The position numbers and the translations under genes were made by a program. The notes below the pieces were generated by a model, which was not told the DNA's origin, ran no database searches, and saw nothing but the letters and a program-made list of their open reading frames with translations. Shown here piece after piece: positions 49,791 to 61,460 of a stretch of DNA of 64,000 nucleotides (its first letter is position 1; every line of letters begins with the position of its first letter). Origin of the DNA: Liolophura sinensis. Taxonomy: Eukaryota > Mollusca > Polyplacophora > Chitonida > Chitonidae. The stretch is from assembly GCF_032854445.1 (NCBI RefSeq), contig NC_088302.1, positions 10,223,338 through 10,287,337 of the forward strand, in the 5' to 3' direction.

Positions 49791-51246
49791 CCTTTGCAAT
49801 GTGGATATTCCAGTTTCTATCCCGTGTCCTGTTTTGTAAGCCCTCAACAACGCCCAGTTTCCTGTAATGCTTGCTCCCAGAGTATTAGCGAAATAATGTT
49901 TGGTAAAAAATGTTCGCCAAAAGACAAAATAAATCAGTAAATAAACACATAACTGTGAGTAAATATAAGTTCCTTGATATCCTTGATATGCCCAGTTATC
50001 TTGGGCAAACGTTAAACTGAATATTGCATGCAAAATTTGTCCACTGAGCGGGTCAGCTTAGTATAAATTCGCCCATACAAGATACTTTTACATGGTTGGT
50101 GTCAGCAACAAGACAGTGTAAAATCTAGTAACATAGTTCACGTATTGAGCCCACAGTCAGTGCGGAAGAAAATGTAACAACCCAGCTCAGCATACAGTCC
50201 GGTAACTGTGCCATTGCGTCAAAGGGTTTTTTCAGATAAAGACATTTCTGTAAGTTAACCTTCAAAGGCCAGGGATCTAAACATAACCACGAAGAGTGTA
50301 TTTTATGGGAATTTAGGAAGACAAAATTAGAGGTCGTGCCCTGGACTTTAAGTCGTCAATAACGCGGCCATTGAGCATGTCTTCCATGGACTCAATCCGT
50401 AACTAAACATGGGAGTTTTTGTGAAATTCGAAATAAGGAATGAGAAAATAGAATAGAAAGAGTAAATTTGTCAAAGTATGCCATTGACCGAAAGTGCTGC
50501 CGTTGCATTTCCTGGCAAGTCACAAGTAGTGAAGGGATCAGCAGCAGATGTAATGTTATTGATTTATATAATGTAACTAACGCTGGGACGCAGACCCAGG
50601 CAGGTTTTCCTCCATTTTATTACTCTCATGTATAATGTGTGGCGGCTTGTACAATCGGTATGAAGGAAATCTTTAACTTCCTTTAAATAATGTTGTTAGG
50701 CGAACTTGTGCGCACGGAAAATACAGGATGAAGTTAAAAAGCTTTATTCTGGGTTCGAATAAATAGAAAAATATGTACGGTAAAAAGTGCACTTATCCGC
50801 AAATCTTTATGGAACAAGGAGAAAAATAGTTCACCAACATCCTGACTTACACCGCAGCAGAAACTGCTGAGGCTGACGTTAAGCAGTGAAACAACAGCCA
50901 AGTCTTGTTGCTTCGGTCTGTATGGTAATAACAAGCAGCGTATTTTTACAGTAAGATTTGATGTCAGTTTAGGCTACTGTGATAATTTGTAAGGATTTGT
51001 AAAACAGCTCTCATCTCTCTGTAAATTTACGTCCAGATTTACGTCCAATAACAGTATTATTCTAATTAGGAATAACATTAATAGGTTGGCGATGTGCTTT
51101 AAATGCACAAGATAGCTTTTGCAGCCAAAGAATTCTAAATGAACATTTATCGATCAAACATACAGAATCATAATGTAAAGTTACAGCTAAAGTGGATTTA
51201 CGTAATTCGATAGTCAAAATTGTACACTTCTTTACCACGCACTGCA
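49791..51246. other. Unrecognised intergenic sequence
   Basis: Nothing supportable seen. Confidence 0.4.
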
Positions 51247-51494
51247 AGGTATACTTGTACAGCTTTTCTTGTTTGCTTTTTTTTGTTTTTGTTTTTGTTT
51301 TTTTGTTTTTTTTTTGTTTGTTTGTTTTTTGTTTTTGTTTTTGTTTTTTTCTATATTTTTCGCTGATGGAAAACCTTTCCCTTTTGGCAATGTATGGACT
51401 CCGGACTGCTAGGCATACTTGTACAGCTTGTCTTCTTTTGCTTTCTTTTTTTGGCTGATCGAAAACCTTTCTCTGACCCGGACTGCTTAAGACA
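51247..51494. repeat. Degenerate tandem duplication containing a (TTTTTG)n tract
   Basis: 'ggtatacttgtacagctttt' (about 51248) and 'ggcatacttgtacagcttgt' (about 51411) begin two copies. Both continue to 'gctgat(g/c)gaaaacctttc' and 'ggactgct'. The first copy contains a T-rich tract (about 51275-51350) with G every few bases. Confidence 0.85.
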
Positions 51495-52564
51495 AAGTTA
51501 AAAACCTCTTGCCTTTAAGGATCAGTGGAAACAATTAACCTGAAATCAGAAAAGGGAAAAGGTTAAACGGCAAACACTCTCCACAAGTAATTACCTGAGA
51601 TTAAAATGGGTTCCCAGACACGACTGAGGTTCCTGTTTAAGCGCCATACTTAATGATTTCTGAGATCAGATCAAAATGTCGATTGATTTCTTTGCTCGAG
51701 ACTTTCCTTACCCAGCTGTATTGGGCATTCGTCGTTAAAGGTTTTCTTGATTAAGCAGAAGTACAACGAAAGTTGTGATGTGTGTTGTGAGAAAAAAAGG
51801 ATTTTGAAAAAGGTTACAATCTGAAAATATAAATGATAGACTAAGATTTTATCCCGAAATCACATCGAACTTCAAGGAATGATCTCCAGATAAGGGACAA
51901 ATATTGTCCAAAAATTTTATGAATAATTTTATGCTTCATCTTGTTCGCCTGTCATTTCAGGATTCTCGAAAATTGTAGAAAAAGAGGAAGATTTCATCTG
52001 TGTACAAATCAAGTGGTTTCTGTTTTCCTAAAATGAGAACACGTTACACAAGTGAAGAAACCCTTAAATTTAGGAATCTCAGTGGCAAATCAGTCTTTTC
52101 ATTTTCTTGTTCTTTTTGTTTCAGCTTTTTAGTTGACTCTTTATGAAACCTTAAATCACATTGAAAACCCGAAGCTTTATAACCCAGAGGCTACGAACGA
52201 ACGGTTATCTTAGAACAACTCAGTCGAGACAAGGACGTTAACCCAAACATCCCTCGGCGCATTCCAAACTGATCGGGACACTTGGGTTCAAAGGTGAGTT
52301 CGTTTAGCTCATCAAGTAAAAAACACAAATGGCCTTGAAATCTGACCAGCTAATATAAAACTCTACGTCCTTGTTAAATTCGATCTTTCCTAATGATCAG
52401 AAACGCCCTGTTTGACCAGATAATCCACACAATGGTATGAGTAGCTCTGTGTTAATAAACACGCACCACGGTGTTTGGAAGAAATAAAGTCAAGGCAATT
52501 ACCACGTAATCGTCGTTATACTGACTCAACTCAATTCTGCCCGCCTATGTGTCCTTTTAACGTA
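51495..52564. other. Unrecognised intergenic sequence
   Basis: Nothing supportable seen. The segmental duplication's left border is placed at its right end. Confidence 0.4.
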
Positions 52565-54420
52565 CAGTGAACTGGGTAGAGACTTCGAAAAATCCGTACT
52601 TGGGGTTGGACGGAAATTCAATGTCCTACACAACTTGATTGCCTGCTTTTTATCTAATATTCCCACGAAAGAGGTATATACGTATGGTCAAGATCCATTT
52701 AAAGACATGGTTTCCAATTAGTTATTAGTACAGTAAAATGACTGTGCCAAGCACATCGTCGTAAACAGTTACATTTTAATAAAACCCTGACTGAAGCATA
52801 AATGTCAAGTGGTGGTATATGATCAAATACGAGGGAATACATGTCAATTATCACGCCGGCGTCTGTCTGGTATAACTCACTTCGCTTTATATCTGTCTCT
52901 TTCCATTATACATTTCTGAAATTTAATGAACAGTACAACAACGATGGAGGTAGGTTTAAGAGTCTCAAGAGTTCTGCCTCAACGCATAGATTCAAATCTG
53001 TATCTCGTTCCGTCCTATCTATATTTGGACTTTTGCAACCTTATATTCTGATTCCGTGTTGGAATATTGACACATAAAGTATGAACAGCAGCAAGTTTGG
53101 AATGACAGACATTTATATGCCCTGTCGTGTTAAAATTAGACTTTGCATTTTGTGTCTGAAATAATGTTACTCTTTTATGTCTAACTATTCTCGGATGGAG
53201 TCTTACTAGGCTTGCTCTAAACTCCTTTGTAAAGGGACTCCTTTTTTTATATATAGCTATCTCTCTTTCAATATCTCAGGCCAGCGCTTGTGTATTCCAG
53301 GGCTTTCTAACATTCTGTTACTGATGCCAGCAGCAGGTATAATTTTACTTGAACGTCTTTGGGGAAAGACAGTTTTTAGGGTATCAAGTCTCGTTTAACA
53401 TCAGAGAAGTTACCATAGTGTCATAGTAGGCAAATGCTCGCACCGATTTGGTGAAATCTTGTAATCGTATAATGAAGAATGTCAGTATATATAAGAAGCT
53501 TTTACTGTCTCCTGGTTTTTCTTAAATCTTCTCACCACGACATAACTGCAATACAGCCGCGGTGGTTCGATGCCATCACTAATTATTCATTCATTGATTC
53601 ATTTTATTTAACTTGAAAAGTATCAGGATAGATACCGAACACAAAATCTGACAGACATTTATGACTTCTGTTATTTATCTGCTGATGTATTCCCACCACG
53701 GGTACGAATCTGACTCGATAGATTAGCCTGTTCAGGAACTATTTTTCGACAACGAGATTTATAGCCTCCACTGCGTTCATGCCCCAAGGCCCGTCTCGCA
53801 GGCTAACAATATTTAATACATGCTGCTTCATCGTAACGCCATGCTAAAATCACTAGTCATTACACCTCAGCCAGTCACAGTATATTAACAACGGGTCAAC
53901 AGTAACTTAATATACCCCCATACACATCAGACTAATCCACAGAAGTAACCATATTAACTATGTAAAAAACTTTGATACCATTCGACTGGAGATTAAATCG
54001 TATTCAATGCGGAAGCTTTGAGCACTCGGTCATGGCAGTGCCGCAGGTTCTGGATTGAATATGAATGTATTATTACCACTGTCTGTGTAAGGCAGTCATG
54101 TAATGTGAAAACAACAGTATACAAAGCCAGTCTGGACCAAAGAAAGTGTTTATTAGTGTGCAAAATTCAAAAGGGCAATGCTGAAATGTTTTCCACACAC
54201 GTAGTTATAGGGGATGTTTTTAATTTGCCTTAGGCATTCTTGGTTGATGAAAGCAAGGTATCACCAAACATAAATGACAAATTCAACAATTTTGCGACCT
54301 ACTACTTCCAATGAGTTAGTTGTCGACACCCTGGCAGAATTGAATGATAAAGGTAATCCGGAAAACTGGAAGATTTCATCTGTTTTCTCTATGGGTGTTT
54401 CCACCATATGTATATATATA

Positions 54421-54648
54421 TAGCGCAGCGTAATGACCCAGGAGCCTCTCACCAATAGGATTCCTTTGAGTTCAAGTCTCATGCTGGCTTCCTCTCCGGC
54501 CGTACGGCGAGAAGGTTTGACAGCAACCGGCGAATGATCGTGGGTTTTCATTGGGCTCTGCCCGTTTTCCTCCCACCATAATGCTGGCTGCCGTCATATA
54601 AATGAAATATTCTTGAGTACGGCGTAAAACACCAATCAAATAAATGAA
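54421..54648 (+). mobile_element. SINE family B, nearly complete, in the right duplication copy
   Basis: Starts at 'tagcgcagcgtaatgaccca' (only the first part of the tRNA head is missing). B-box-like 'gagttcaagtc', the body, and the tail 'gcgtaaaacaccaatcaaat' plus 'aaatgaat' follow. The matching site in the left copy (about 45395) has no SINE. Confidence 0.93.
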
Positions 54649-57270
54649 TTTAATCACCCAAGTGATGACAATAACATTGGATGATTGATCATTATACCTT
54701 GATAGCAAAGTACTAACCTGGAAACAGAATACTAGAACCAGCAAATACAAATCTAGGCTTTGTACTGACTTATTCATGGGGTTTGGGTGGAATACTTTCT
54801 TCAGATATCCAGGACTGTAATTAATATAAAATGGGCTTGGTAAGGAATACAGCTAGGAATACGCTAAGCTTTTCCTGTTTGACCTGGTTATTTATATAGC
54901 TTTTTTGAACATATGCTGACTACAAAACCTGACATATATGATTTTCCCCCACGCTTACCATGACGATTTAGGGGTCAGAGATATACCAAAATGTAAATCT
55001 GAGCGAGAATGATATCTTAACCTTACTGGACTGTGTTTTCTAGTAGATACTTTCCTGGTAAATTTTATAACAGAACTGAACGAATGTAATGGTGTACCAT
55101 AATATTTCACCGTGGTAAACGCAAATCGTTCTTTATATAATTGACATGGCAGCATGGTGTTAGAGGTTTATAAATTCTTACTACTTGATATGAACAGTTA
55201 AACTCAAACCCTAAATGATGTAAGTCGATGAGCTGGATTTTATTGGACCCCCATGACCATTTGCCAACTATCACAATATCGTCACTGCTCTGCTTTTACT
55301 TTCTGAGCTGTAGTCTTTTACATTTTGTTGAACTGAAGTTATATGTAGCATATATCCGTCAGAAAAATAAAACAAGGGCTTCAATGTTTGGAAAGGTCTA
55401 TAGTTACTTCCAATAAAACTATACCAAAAAAGTAACGTGGTCACACGGGCATTCAATATGACGACTAATGAGGGGTCACACAATCATAGTTTGTGTAGAA
55501 CTCAGGACAAATGTGACGAATAAAATGTCTATATTACATGTAATATTTAACTGTGAAGTTTAACAGTGCAGTATAATCCGTGAGAGTAGATCTAAACCAC
55601 GATGCAGCTAACAAGGAAACTGTTTTACGCGTGAACTAAATAGTAAGTAGAACAAAAATACACAAGGAGATGTTGGACTAACTAAAGTAAAAACGCTGTG
55701 TGATAAATAGCGTCTGGCTACACATAACCTGTGATGTACTGTGATTCTGATTTGTGCAGATTTATCGTGTGGCACTAATTTCTTGCACCCCATAAAAGGT
55801 AATATCTACAATGAAAACACCTCTGTTTACACATAAAAGAGTATAAATATTTAGTCATTCATGGCGGCGGAAACCCCATATCAACATTTCATTAACACAA
55901 CCGTAATTGAACTTCAGTTCGAGGATCAAGCAACATATTTAAGACCAATCACAAAATGAAAGTCTGTGACTCGCTATTTAATTTATGCTTCTCATAATGT
56001 AAGCACACTGTACGTGTGAAAATGGTGACGCAACTTGATAAATGAAAGTACACACAACTACAAAGCGCATGTCAGATAATCAACACAGGTAATTAACAGT
56101 GACATAATCGAAGTTATATTATTAATCATTACCTTTACCTGTCCGAATGATCCAGACTGTACCTCGGTCCAAGCCAGACCTGAGGCCAATGAGATGGTCT
56201 GCTCTAATTTATCAGCCTTGCTTTTGAAGGTTTTTCTGATACCTGGTGTGTGGATACTCTTTTCCCACATCTACCTATAGACCAATATTCAGATCAAATT
56301 TAGATCTGACCTCGCACATGACTTCCCGTGTGAGATTTCTTCAAAGCTTTCAAAATTTAGACCAGCAGAATCTGATGACTTGATGATTTCAGTTAAGGAT
56401 TAAATGCAATTAAGTGACAAATGTTTTTTTTTCCTAATTTGGATTCCATATTTATTTCATGTGATCCTCGACATGGTTGCTGTTTTTTAGAAGACGAGGA
56501 ACGACTGGCCAGCTACATGAAATGTGAGCAAAATGGTCAAAGCTACCGACAAGGGTTAGTGCAGGCCGAGACTCACTCTACCTTGAACTCACAACTTATT
56601 TCTTTCCCCTAGTCAATATTTATATCATACCCAAATTACAATAATACCACGTGTCCATGGGCGATGCTGTAGTGGCTCATTACAGACGTCCTAACGGAAG
56701 ACTACACAACCTATGATTTCCGGAGTGTTAGATCGCATCTGTAATGACTATTGTTTTTCTGACATTTTTGCCCTTAGTATCATCAATGCCATCTTTACTT
56801 CCCCATCTCCACGTCACACAGGGTCTCTGAAGTTATTACCGCCATCTTCAAGTAAGGGGGAGAACTCGTGCAACAGAATATGAAGAGCAAGTGTCATAAA
56901 GTGTACATTTATAGAAAGTGGCTTACAGTTTAGCAAGAGAAAAAGTTAAACGGCACCGATAATGTCGTCCATGGTTTGCCGAGTGAAGTCAGAAGTTAAC
57001 AGTTGGTGAGCTCTAATTTCCTGCAATTACCACACTCAGCATGTCAGCAATTGCACCTCATTGAAGAGAGTTGAAAAATTTTTGCATGTCGTAAAAACTT
57101 ACCTCGTGTTAACAAACCACGACGACTTTTTCCTGTTAGTATCTGTATTGGTCAATATATGACCCACAATGTTTCAAACGTCTGTAGGTAGAGTAATTAA
57201 ACAAGTAACACTTTGACCTCACAACTGCACGCACTGCGTAAATCACAGATCCCTTGTACCGTTTGTATAG

Positions 57271-58013
57271 TGTTACGACCCAAACTGTCTGTATTATAAA
57301 GAGATGGCTTGTTCGAAATACACGACAGTTTAGCCGCACAAAAAAGTAACCAAAACCAGCAAATTTTATTTTACAACAATTTATTAGCTTTAACAAGAAC
57401 AGATAATAAGACTTATACAAATACTAAAGTACTTAAGTTTAACAAGAAAGGATAGCAGTATCTATACAAATACTAAAGTACTTACGGTGTCAAGTGCATA
57501 TATTCCACAATATATACCACACAGGCATAAATGCTCAAAGGCAAATTCACAAGAGGGAAAATCCACAGTATAACTGAGTGTATGACGAAATATACACATA
57601 ATTCCACAGACAGGGTCCGTGTACTAATAAGCACTGTGTACGCAAGAGCACGAATCAAATATACAAGCTCGGACTGAACAAGTGCTCGGTGGAGATATAA
57701 CAAAGCCAGAGGTTATAAAGACACCAAAATTCAGCACAAAAGGCCTACTAAAGTAATACACAGCGAAAGCATCCAAAACTCTGAATAATTCTCCGTTCTC
57801 CTTTTTTTTTGACCTGCTTTCATAGGTCTTATATAGCCTGGTGGAATTGTCTAGAATAAGAAAATTCCTGAACACTTGATATAAACAAACAGGCACCGAA
57901 CTGAGCGCATTCTGGAATATTCTAAGGTAGAGGCAGACAGCAGGCGCTGAACTCAGCGTATGTAACCAGTGGCAAGCTAAATTTAGAAACTGACGGCAGT
58001 CGTGCACATAACA
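57271..58013 (-). mobile_element. Solo LTR (743 bp) with 4-bp target duplication
   Basis: Terminal inverted repeat TGTTA/TAACA: it starts 'tgttacgaccc' and ends 'gcacataaca'. It is flanked by 'atag' on both sides (57267-57270 and 58014-58017) and is missing from the left copy of the duplication. On the minus strand it has a TATA box (57829-57835) and AATAAA signals (57380-57385, 57365-57370) in LTR order, which sets the orientation. No internal region or second LTR is nearby, so it is a product of LTR-LTR recombination. It is not similar to the LTRs at 59.7 and 62.9 kb. Confidence 0.85.
57829..57835 (-). promoter_or_regulatory. TATA box of the solo LTR
   Basis: 'tatataa' on the minus strand, about 180 bases inside the LTR's 5' end. 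The context 'ctatataagacctatgaaag' is promoter-like. Confidence 0.55.
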
Positions 58014-58835
58014 ATAGCATTTATATTCAAGTTTGCAGTAATGCGTACTCTGTTTGATTTTAGTAACTAAGATAATACGATCTCGTACTATAAGGTGCGC
58101 ATCTAAAAAGGGCTCGTTCCGTAATATTCATACAACCTAATTTGTACATATATTTACAGGATACAAAAACTTCGAACAGTTGCCCAGTGATTTGAGTATA
58201 GCTACAGTCCATGGTAGGTTAAGATGATTCTCACGAACGGATCAGGCTTTTCCCTCGAAAACATGGTCAGCTCCAGTTTCCAGCAATTACCACACTCGGC
58301 ATTTCAGCAATTGCACCTCACTGAAGAGAGTTTGAAAAATTTTGCATGTCGTTAAAAAACTGACCTCATCTTAAACTGTAAATATATTTACTGTATACAA
58401 AAAATTCGAAGAGTTGCCCAGTACTTTGAATATAGATACGGTCCTTGAGAGGTTGAGATAATACGCACGAATAGATCATGTCTTTTCCTTGAGAATTCAG
58501 GAGGATTTATTACAAAATCCTGAATAATTGTCTGACCTCAAACTCTTTCACGTTTGTTAAAACGTTCATATGCTATATGAAAATTACGGCATGAATGCTA
58601 TATTTTTTCTCTCCAACCCAATGATCTGTAACGTGGGTAACTATCCGGTCGTGATGATGAAATCAACTGATGGATCGTGGAGTGCAGACTACTGACTTCT
58701 CCGTCTGTTGTCTGTTGTAGACAGAGTATCTAAATAGACATTGCGAGGACAAATCACCTGGGGTGAGGAAAAGCGTGATAATACACTCTGGCGTCTGGTA
58801 AGGAACTGTGGGTGTTGCGAAGATACCGTAAAGGT

Positions 58836-59741
58836 TACACAAGCTTAATGCAGGCATTTGGGTGCAAGATTTGCCTCCAAACTGAAGAGCACTTAGTGTG
58901 TTATACCGCCATACAGACATTTTAGGTTGTTGATGCACTATAAATTTCTGCACTGTTAGTTTGCGCCTATTCAAAATATATCAGAATTTTGTCTGTTTTT
59001 GATAGAACTCAAAATTTATTGCCAGTGTTACTCCCTATCTCCCCGGGGGTTACCACGGTAACAAAATCCTATGACTTCAGTAACCACAGCCTAAAAATAA
59101 TGGTGGTCATGCTGTGTTCATTTTTGTTATATGTTGTATAGAAAAGTGCAAGATGTATGTGGTGGTCTGTGGTTCATCAAGTGTAAAAACTGGTTCTCGA
59201 TAGAGAAGTGTTCGTATACTCTAGTTCCGCGTCATGGCGTGTTAAAGGCATAAATGAAATTGCCAGTCAGATTATGATCGACTATTTAGTGCCCTGCTTG
59301 ATACAGGGCCTCAAAACTTTTATTTAATATATTGTATTTTTTATTATTTCGTAACTCTTGTAAACAACAATGTGAAGGAAATCCATCCACCTCGGTTTGA
59401 TCCATTAACTGTACTGGAAGGAAAAATACGATGTGTTCAAGAAGTACAGACATATTATTTTCTTTTTTCTTTTATGTTTCTTTTCTTTTATGACATAGAA
59501 ATCTATTTGTTAATATATCTGATATATAAGGTATATTTGCAAAAAAGTAGCCAAGCTATCATAAAAAAACTCAAGACATTGTTTATGCAATTGTTCAAAG
59601 AATCGTTAACACCTTTGTATTCTACAGTAACGTTTTCCTGAATATACATGTATTTCATAACCTAAAATCGTTTAAAACACGTGGCGGAATGACCTCTCAC
59701 TCGGGCCAAATCAGTGCCTCTAATGTCCAAAAACTGACTAC
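58836..59741. other. Unrecognised intergenic sequence between duplication and retrotransposon
   Basis: The 89-codon open frame at 59372-59641 is AT-rich and anonymous. 'ctac' at 59738-59741 is the left target duplication of the retrotransposon. Confidence 0.5.
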
Positions 59742-59796
59742 TGTCATGTAGCAATACATTGTAAGTTTATAGTTGTACATTTTCCAGCGCGGCTTA

Positions 59797-59806
59797 GTCA
59801 CGTGAC
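59797..59806. promoter_or_regulatory. CACGTG palindrome in LTR U3
   Basis: 'gtcacgtgac' contains a CACGTG E-box core and is conserved in the right LTR (62920-62929). It lies upstream of the TATA box, as expected for a promoter element. Confidence 0.45.
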
Positions 59807-59949
59807 GTGTTCATTTCAGTCGCAACCGGGTAATCTAAATATAGAACATCTTGTAAACTTCTAGCCAATGAGTTTCGATTGACCGATGATGCTGGAAAAT
59901 GACCCAGTTTATGGTTTTTCTTTGTTCTTTCTCGAAGCTTCGATGACAA

Positions 59950-59956
59950 TATATAA
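59950..59956 (+). promoter_or_regulatory. TATA box of the left LTR
   Basis: 'tatataagg' is followed by 'cagcag', and the right LTR keeps the same sequence. Transcription of the element would be expected to start about 25-30 bases downstream. Confidence 0.65.
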
Positions 59957-60501
59957 GGCAGCAGATTTGTAGTCTTGGAGAGAGTCAGTGATAGAACAGT
60001 GATAGACAGTGATAAGATAGTGATACGACAGTGATATTTGGACAGCTATAAGGTGCTGTTCATCGAATGTCGTTTATTTGAGTTACGGACAATACATCAC
60101 AGCTATAGTCAGAAGAAATCTTTAGTACCTTTGAAGTGGAAAAGCCGGTGTAATTTGGATTAGCCGGACTAAGGCTTACGGGTGATTGTCGGTGGACAGT
60201 CTGCTGTTTGTGAACTGTGGTTATCGTGTATATATTAACTGCTTGCTAGAGGATTTGTGGTCTCGATACCAGAAGAGTATCAACTTGCCTTGGCAAGACG
60301 AGCGGGAGGGTTCAACAGTGTCATGGTTGGGGGAGATCAACAAACTGTGCCAGTAAAGAGGAAATGGACGTCCAGAAACAGGATTGGAATATTCCAGGGC
60401 CGAGTGGACAACGACGGAAAAGTCAAGTTAAGGACTGTAGCGTAACTCGGGTCTGAAGAATTTGTACACACGAGTAAGCTGCGGTCAGTTATTGTAACAT
60501 T

Positions 60502-60503
<2 letters not shown>

Positions 60504-60553
<50 letters not shown>
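60504..60553. repeat. (TA)n microsatellite within the left LTR
   Basis: About 25 TA units; the right LTR has only 'gtatatatat' here (about 63632). Since LTRs are identical at insertion, the tract probably expanded afterwards. Confidence 0.95.
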
Positions 60554-60555
<2 letters not shown>

Positions 60556-60705
60556 TGTGAATTGCTATTGGTTGTTTAAATCATTATTTTCCTTTTGATT
60601 TATTAAATTGCTGAACCAACCATTTGAGTGTTTGAGACTGTTAGTTACTCTGTTTGACCCAGGTTAGGCTCGTTATCGGGAATTGAGTCTACCTTATTAT
60701 TCGTG

Positions 60706-61185
60706 TGGCAAGGTGTCGTGTGGCGGCGTTACGTCTCATGTCAAAATTTTCTGCACGATACCGGCGCATCGCAATCTCTTATGCTGGAGGAAAAACTACC
60801 CAGGAGCTTCTCAGAATCAAATTGTCAGGCATTAATACAGGGAATATATGGGACATTTCTACCTATACCGTTATAGAAAGTACATGTGAAATCCGACTTG
60901 GTGAGTGGAGATGTTACAGCGGGTATTGTGAAGACCTTACCAACTGAGGGAGTTTTATTTCTGCTAGGGAACGATTTATCGAGTGACAAAGTTCGAGCCA
61001 ATCCACATGTTTCCAGCTTATCAGTTGACATACCTGAAACTAAACGTTTACAGGACGAACACCCAGGTATTTTCCTCTTATGTATGATTACCAGAGCCCA
61101 GAAAAAAACAAATGGACGCCCAGGAACAAGGCTCTGCAGATATTGGGAAGGCGAAGGAGACAATACTGTTAGAGACGTTCTATAA
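60706..61185 (+). pseudogene. Retrotransposon aspartic protease remnant
   Basis: In the frame of codon 60751, the retropepsin active-site motif DTGAS lies at 60757-60771 and is followed by QSLMLE. Further along, a conserved segment reads LVSGDV and LLLGNDL-like FLLGNDL (about 60900-60990), typical of Ty3/gypsy pol proteins. An in-frame TAG (60874-60876) separates the two. The protease normally cuts the Gag-Pol polyprotein in the particle. Gag should lie upstream but is absent. The frame then closes at 61185. Confidence 0.82.
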
Positions 61186-61460
61186 AGAGTTGGATAACGA
61201 TCCGGAAAACGGTGGCGGTATATTATCAAGATCTGCTATTGTCGCCAAACAGCGGTCTGACCCGGAAGCTCAACCTGATAACCATGAAGACCAAGACACC
61301 TGTGATTTAGGCTCTATTCAAGTGGCCCCATTGAATCCAAAGTTAGAAAAATCTCGATTTAATTCTGGATCAGTTGCCTAAAAGCTGGAGAGAAGATGTT
61401 GCCCAGTTGCTGAACCAGTATCCCATCATATGTTAAGTTGTACCAGGATGTACCAACGTA
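61186..61460 (+). pseudogene. Protease-RT spacer of the retrotransposon, frameshifted
   Basis: An open stretch in another frame (61112-61381) carries an acidic linker (SDPEAQPDNHEDQ). The frame later used by RT holds LDQLP and LLNQYP (about 61359-61430) before a TAA at 61434-61436. This matches the usual pre-RT linker in position, with at least one frameshift and one stop. Confidence 0.6.

Larger units (their letters stand above)
52565..58835 (+). repeat. Segmental duplication, right copy
   Basis: Collinear with 42925-49096 (anchors given there). It carries two insertions not present in the left copy: a family B SINE (54421-54648) and a solo LTR (57271-58013). It also contains an extra internal duplication: blocks at about 58145-58258 and 58376-58500 resemble each other, and the block at 58259-58375 repeats 56996-57115. 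Confidence 0.9.
59742..60700 (+). repeat. Left LTR (3' end truncated)
   Basis: Starts 'tgtcatgtagcaatacattg'. Contains a palindromic E-box-like 'gtcacgtgac' (59797-59806), a TATA box, a short array of 'acagtgata' motifs (59985-60038) and a (TA)n tract (60504-60553) that is very short in the right LTR. Similarity with the right LTR stops at 'taccttattat'. Confidence 0.93.

Noticed and set aside
43030-53077. Open frames at 43030-43293 and 52841-53077 with matching RFxSVSFHYTFL
   Set aside because: The similarity follows the DNA duplication, and frames slip relative to each other after a few dozen codons.
60257-60445. 62-codon open frame inside the left LTR (ends GKVKLRTVA)
   Set aside because: The right LTR has a one-base deletion and mostly amino-acid-changing differences in the same frame, so there is no sign of selection on a protein. 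Treated as LTR non-coding sequence.
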